From an uncultured Burkholderiales bacterium (GTDB lineage: Bacteria; Pseudomonadota; Gammaproteobacteria; Burkholderiales; Burkholderiaceae_C): DNA of 8,647 bases. Positions 5,739-8,647 of the stretch are shown here, piece after piece; positions within the stretch are counted from its first letter, which is position 1; every line of letters begins with the position of its first letter. The stretch lies in contig CAJBLW010000105.1 of the NCBI GenBank assembly GCA_903953985.1, positions 1 through 8,647 of the forward strand, read 5' to 3'. The notes below the pieces were generated by a model that worked only from the letters and a program-made list of their open reading frames with translations, was not told the origin of the DNA and did not search any database. A program made the position numbers and the translations under genes.

Positions 5739-6908
5739 CTACGGTGCAGCCCTCACACTGTCCTCCAAGACATCGGAGATTTTGCGCACCTGGATCTGGG
5801 GCGGAAGGTTTTCCCGAGCCTTGTAGTTTTGTGCCCGCTCCTGTGATCGGAAGGGTCCTGTGATCACCACAAACCGGCCAACCGGAGAGGCGCTGTTGCG
5901 CATGAGCACACGCGCATTGGCCAGTTCGTTTTGTGTTTGGATCAGGCTTTGGGCCTGCGCGGCGGTTTGAAACGCGCCATGCTCCAGGACAAAAAACTCG
6001 GGCGATTGCAGGGCCAGCCACTGCACGCCCCGCCGGGCGATTTCCGGCATGTCGTTGCGGTTGTCTGCGGCATCAGACGCTTGCGGCATGGCGGCGGGTT
6101 CTGCCGGAGCGGCGGACGCCACAAGGTATTTGGGTTGGCTTGGCAATGTCTCAAGCGAAGGCGCCGAAGCCGCGGGCGTTGCAGCCGCTGACCGCTTGTC
6201 CGCTTGGGAGGGGGCGGCGTTGGGGTCTAAAAAGTGGAGCGCCGTGCCCCATGCGCCCAAACCCAACAGGGCCGCCAAGCTCAGCCGGGCCAGACGCTTG
6301 GATGGTTGTTTGGATGCGGGGCTCGAGGCCGCTTCGGTCGCGAGGGGGATAGATGCCAGGGTGAGGGGCTCAACCATCCACTGTGGGGTGGGTTCGGAGG
6401 GGTTCATGCCCGGAATGGCCGCACTGTTTTGTCCACCCGAGGGATCAAGCCCAAGCAGAACCCAGCGCCAACGCAGGCCGGGCAGGTGCCGCGTGAGATT
6501 CTGCAACATCTGAACATCCGAAGCGGACAGCTGTTCGGCGTGGGTGACGATGGAAATTTGCCTCGGCAAGGCGGCTGGCGATGGCGTTTGCATCGCCTGT
6601 GTCAACCCCAGTTGGGCAATGCCTTGGTTGATGTGGCTGAGCAAAGCCAAGCGTTGTTGACCTGTGAAGTGTTCTACCGCAACAGCAGGGGCCGCTGTGC
6701 GCCACAAGTTTTGCAAGGCATGCGCTGCACGCCACATGGCCCCGCTGTCCTGACGCCAAATGATCAGGTTTTGATCATCCTTTAAAACGACCTGGCCCAG
6801 AGCATCCAATGCAGATTCTGATTCTTTCGGCTGGGATGAGGCTGGTGGGTTGGGGTGAGACGGACCAGGGTGCATTGAAAACTGAATGTTGCTAAATCGA
6901 TGGCTCAT
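5739..6908 (-). CDS. Single-pass membrane protein with C-terminal SPOR domain
   Basis: This is a 389-residue protein with three parts. The N-terminal cytoplasmic part (about 1-200) starts with a Pro/Ser-rich stretch. It then holds a segment with the flavour of a degenerate ExeA/DamX-like AAA domain: EHFTGQQRLALLSHINQGIA (79-98) and SIVTHAEQLSASDVQML (about 119-135), but no Walker A motif. One transmembrane helix follows at about 205-227. An Ala/Pro-rich linker (about 230-290) leads to a SPOR-type domain at about 303-378, with FFVLEHGAFQTAAQAQSLI (305-323) and GRFVVITGPFRSQERAQNY (344-362). SPOR domains bind denuded peptidoglycan glycans at the division septum, so a cell-envelope or division role resembling DamX is likely. 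The ATG at 6908 is preceded by GGTG. The product type is fairly sure; the exact role is inferred. It sits between unrelated metabolic genes. Confidence 0.78.
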   Translation of the reverse strand: MSHRFSNIQFSMHPGPSHPNPPASSQPKESESALDALGQVVLKDDQNLIIWRQDSGAMWRAAHALQNLWRTAAPAVAVEHFTGQQRLALLSHINQGIAQLGLTQAMQTPSPAALPRQISIVTHAEQLSASDVQMLQNLTRHLPGLRWRWVLLGLDPSGGQNSAAIPGMNPSEPTPQWMVEPLTLASIPLATEAASSPASKQPSKRLARLSLAALLGLGAWGTALHFLDPNAAPSQADKRSAAATPAASAPSLETLPSQPKYLVASAAPAEPAAMPQASDAADNRNDMPEIARRGVQWLALQSPEFFVLEHGAFQTAAQAQSLIQTQNELANARVLMRNSASPVGRFVVITGPFRSQERAQNYKARENLPPQIQVRKISDVLEDSVRAAP

Positions 6909-6920
6909 TAAACACCAAGC

Positions 6921-6954
6921 AAGCCTACAGCTTTGTCGCCTAAGCTGTGGGCTT
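6921..6954 (-). terminator. Hairpin between the glutamate synthase-like gene and the SPOR gene
   Basis: Arms AAGCCTACAGCTT (6921-6933) and AAGCTGTGGGCTT (6942-6954) pair at 12 of 13 positions around an eight-base loop (6934-6941), and one further C-G pair closes the base. On the minus strand the hairpin lies 41 bases past the stop of the glutamate synthase-like gene and 12 bases ahead of the SPOR-gene ATG. It is followed by a T-enriched stretch (GCTTGGTGTTTA) but no true T run. It may be a weak intrinsic terminator or a structure affecting translation of the next gene. The structure is plain; the function is uncertain. Confidence 0.45.
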
Positions 6955-6994
6955 GTCTGCCAAGAAGGCGCACACCGAGCGCCAGGATGCTGGT

Positions 6995-8617
6995 TCAGGT
7001 AGCTTGGGGGTCAGCGCCTGTGGGCACGCCCCAATGCCTCGCCTGGCTTGCATGCCAGAACTCGGCAAAGGGACTGGGCAGCGTTTGTGGTTCAGACGGT
7101 GCTCGCAAGAGCTGACCGGGTGCCAGCGTGTCAATGCTGGAGGCCAGGGTTCGGGCCTGTCCATCGGCATTGCGGACCATGAGGTGATGCGGCGTGATGT
7201 CGCCCGGCATTTGCAGACCCGCTGCGCCCACCAGGTCGGCCAGCGCATGCAAGGTGTTGGCATGGAAGTAATACACCCGCTCGGCCTTGTCGGTCACCAC
7301 GATGGCGCGCTGGCGCACCGGGTCTTGTGTGGCCACGCCGGTGGGGCAATGGTCGGTGTGGCAGCTGCGAGATTGGATGCAGCCCAGCGCAAACATGAAA
7401 CCCCGTGCCGAATTGCACCAATCGGCCCCCAGCGCCAGGCAACGCGCGATGTCAAAAGCCGAAATCACTTTGCCCGATGCGCCAATCCTGATCCGATCGC
7501 GCAGGCCCGCCCCCACCAAACTGTTGTGCACCAAGCGCAGCCCATCGCGCAGCGGCATGCCCACATGGTCCGCAAACTCGATGGGCGCTGCGCCCGTGCC
7601 GCCTTCGGCGCCATCGACCACGATGAAGTCCGGTGTTTGGCCGGTTTCCACCATGGCTTTGACCACCGAAAACCATTCGGCTGGATGCCCCACGCACAGC
7701 TTGATGCCCACAGGCTTGCCGCCGGAGAGTTCGCGCAGTTGCGCAATGAAAGCCAGCATCTCCACCGGCGTGCTGAAGGCCGAGTGCCGGGCCGGGGATA
7801 CGCAGTCTTGGCCCATGGGCACGCCGCGCGCTTCGGCAATCTCTGCGCTGACTTTGGCCTTGGGCAAGACACCGCCATGGCCGGGCTTGGCCCCTTGAGA
7901 GAGTTTCAGCTCGATCATCTTGACTTGGGGCGAGCGGGCTTGCTCGGTGAAGCGCACGGGGTCAAACCGGCCCTCCGGTGTGCGGCAACCAAAATAACCC
8001 GACGCAATCTGCCAGATCAGATCGCCCCCGGGCTCGCGGTGGTGCCGCGAAATGCTGCCCTCGCCGGTGTCGTGCGCGAATTGCCCCATGGCCGCGCCTT
8101 TGTTGAGGGCCTTGACGGCATTGGGCGACAAGGCCCCGAAGCTCATGCCGGAAACGTTGAGCAGCGAGAGCGCATAAGGCTGTTGGCATTGGTGTGCGCC
8201 CACCGCGACCCTGAAGCTGGCCGGGTCCAGATGTGTCGGTTGCAGCGAGTGGGTGATCCAATCGGATTGCGCGTGGTACATGTCCTTGATGCTGCCAAAG
8301 CCCCGCTTGTCGTTTTGTACCTTGGAGCGGGCATAGACCATGGCGCGTTGGCTGCGTGAGAAAGGCAGTTTTTCCTCGTCATTTTCCAGAAAATACTGCC
8401 GGATTTCCGGGCGAATGTACTCTAGGCCATAACGGATGCGGCCCGTGAGCGGGTAGTTGCGGCGAACAGCTTGGCGGGTTTGCACATAGTCCATCCAGCC
8501 GAGCACAAACAGCAGGCCAAAACCGCCGCTGACCCAGATCGAATAGGGCAGCGCCACCAGCGCGGCGGGGACCGTCACCAGCCAAGGTAAATACCTGGAA
8601 AAAGTCGGACGGGCCAT
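6995..8617 (-). CDS. FMN-binding glutamate synthase family protein, membrane-anchored
   Basis: This is a 540-residue protein corresponding to the central FMN/iron-sulfur (synthase) domain of glutamate synthase, without the glutamine amidotransferase domain or the C-terminal GXGXG domain. Two hydrophobic stretches at about 10-41 probably anchor it in the inner membrane. Family motifs in order are NVSGMSFGALSPNAVKALNK (154-173), KLSQGAKPGHGGVLPKAK (238-255), VVDGAEGGTGAAP (333-345), and IGASGKV (378-384). Cysteines C413, C419 and C424 (C-x5-C-x4-C, CIQSRSCHTDHC) match the [3Fe-4S] ligands. The likely chemistry is FMN-dependent reductive transfer of ammonia to 2-oxoglutarate, but stand-alone members are poorly characterised and no small subunit or amidotransferase gene is visible here. 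The ATG at 8617 has a strong AGGAG site five bases upstream (8623-8627), which fixes the start. Confidence 0.92.
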   Translation of the reverse strand: MARPTFSRYLPWLVTVPAALVALPYSIWVSGGFGLLFVLGWMDYVQTRQAVRRNYPLTGRIRYGLEYIRPEIRQYFLENDEEKLPFSRSQRAMVYARSKVQNDKRGFGSIKDMYHAQSDWITHSLQPTHLDPASFRVAVGAHQCQQPYALSLLNVSGMSFGALSPNAVKALNKGAAMGQFAHDTGEGSISRHHREPGGDLIWQIASGYFGCRTPEGRFDPVRFTEQARSPQVKMIELKLSQGAKPGHGGVLPKAKVSAEIAEARGVPMGQDCVSPARHSAFSTPVEMLAFIAQLRELSGGKPVGIKLCVGHPAEWFSVVKAMVETGQTPDFIVVDGAEGGTGAAPIEFADHVGMPLRDGLRLVHNSLVGAGLRDRIRIGASGKVISAFDIARCLALGADWCNSARGFMFALGCIQSRSCHTDHCPTGVATQDPVRQRAIVVTDKAERVYYFHANTLHALADLVGAAGLQMPGDITPHHLMVRNADGQARTLASSIDTLAPGQLLRAPSEPQTLPSPFAEFWHASQARHWGVPTGADPQAT

Positions 8618-8647
8618 GGGAACTCCTGCAATGCTGCCCGCCGGTCA

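Noticed and set aside
6947..8359. A 470-codon plus-strand reading frame
   Set aside because: It is antisense to the glutamate synthase-like gene and has the His/Gly/Ala/Arg-rich composition typical of shadow frames in GC-rich DNA. It shows no recognisable domain, and the minus-strand gene has a strong ribosome binding site and complete motifs.

Overview
The window is a compact, GC-rich stretch of bacterial chromosome with all eight protein genes on the minus strand. Protein style suggests a betaproteobacterium of the order Burkholderiales, most likely Comamonadaceae: a CysI-type reductase followed by a DUF934 protein, an [4Fe-4S] APS reductase, CysD, and a membrane-anchored FMN-binding glutamate synthase-like protein. 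The genus cannot be fixed from the sequence alone.

Region 1 to 4786, read right to left in the direction of transcription, is an assimilatory sulfate reduction operon. After a 94-base AT-rich leader come a TauE/SafE-type sulfite/organosulfonate exporter, cysI (siroheme nitrite/sulfite reductase), a DUF934 protein, cysH (APS reductase) and cysD (sulfate adenylyltransferase small subunit, cut by the window edge). CysD, with its GTPase partner CysN presumably just outside, makes APS. CysH reduces APS to sulfite. CysI reduces sulfite to sulfide. The TauE-like protein could vent excess sulfite. DUF934 is a conserved companion of unknown biochemistry. No CysJ flavoprotein is visible, so the electron donor of CysI is an open point.

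Two gaps inside this operon are each filled by a palindromic repeat dyad, and the two are unrelated in sequence: 781-844 between cysH and cysD, and about 2008-2080 between cysI and the DUF934 gene. By contrast the junctions tauE/cysI (9 bases) and DUF934/cysH (4-base ATGA overlap) are tight.

Region 4787 to 8617 holds three genes not obviously related to sulfur: an EamA/DMT-family ten-helix transporter, a one-helix membrane protein with a C-terminal SPOR domain and a degenerate AAA-like cytoplasmic part, and a stand-alone FMN-binding glutamate synthase-family protein with N-terminal membrane segments. A 13-base-arm hairpin lies between the last two.

There is no tRNA, rRNA, CRISPR array, transposase or phage gene. 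This is mostly ordinary core metabolism. The points of interest are the repeat dyads inside the operon, the unexplained electron supply to CysI, and the architecture of the SPOR protein. I found no convincing undescribed system.
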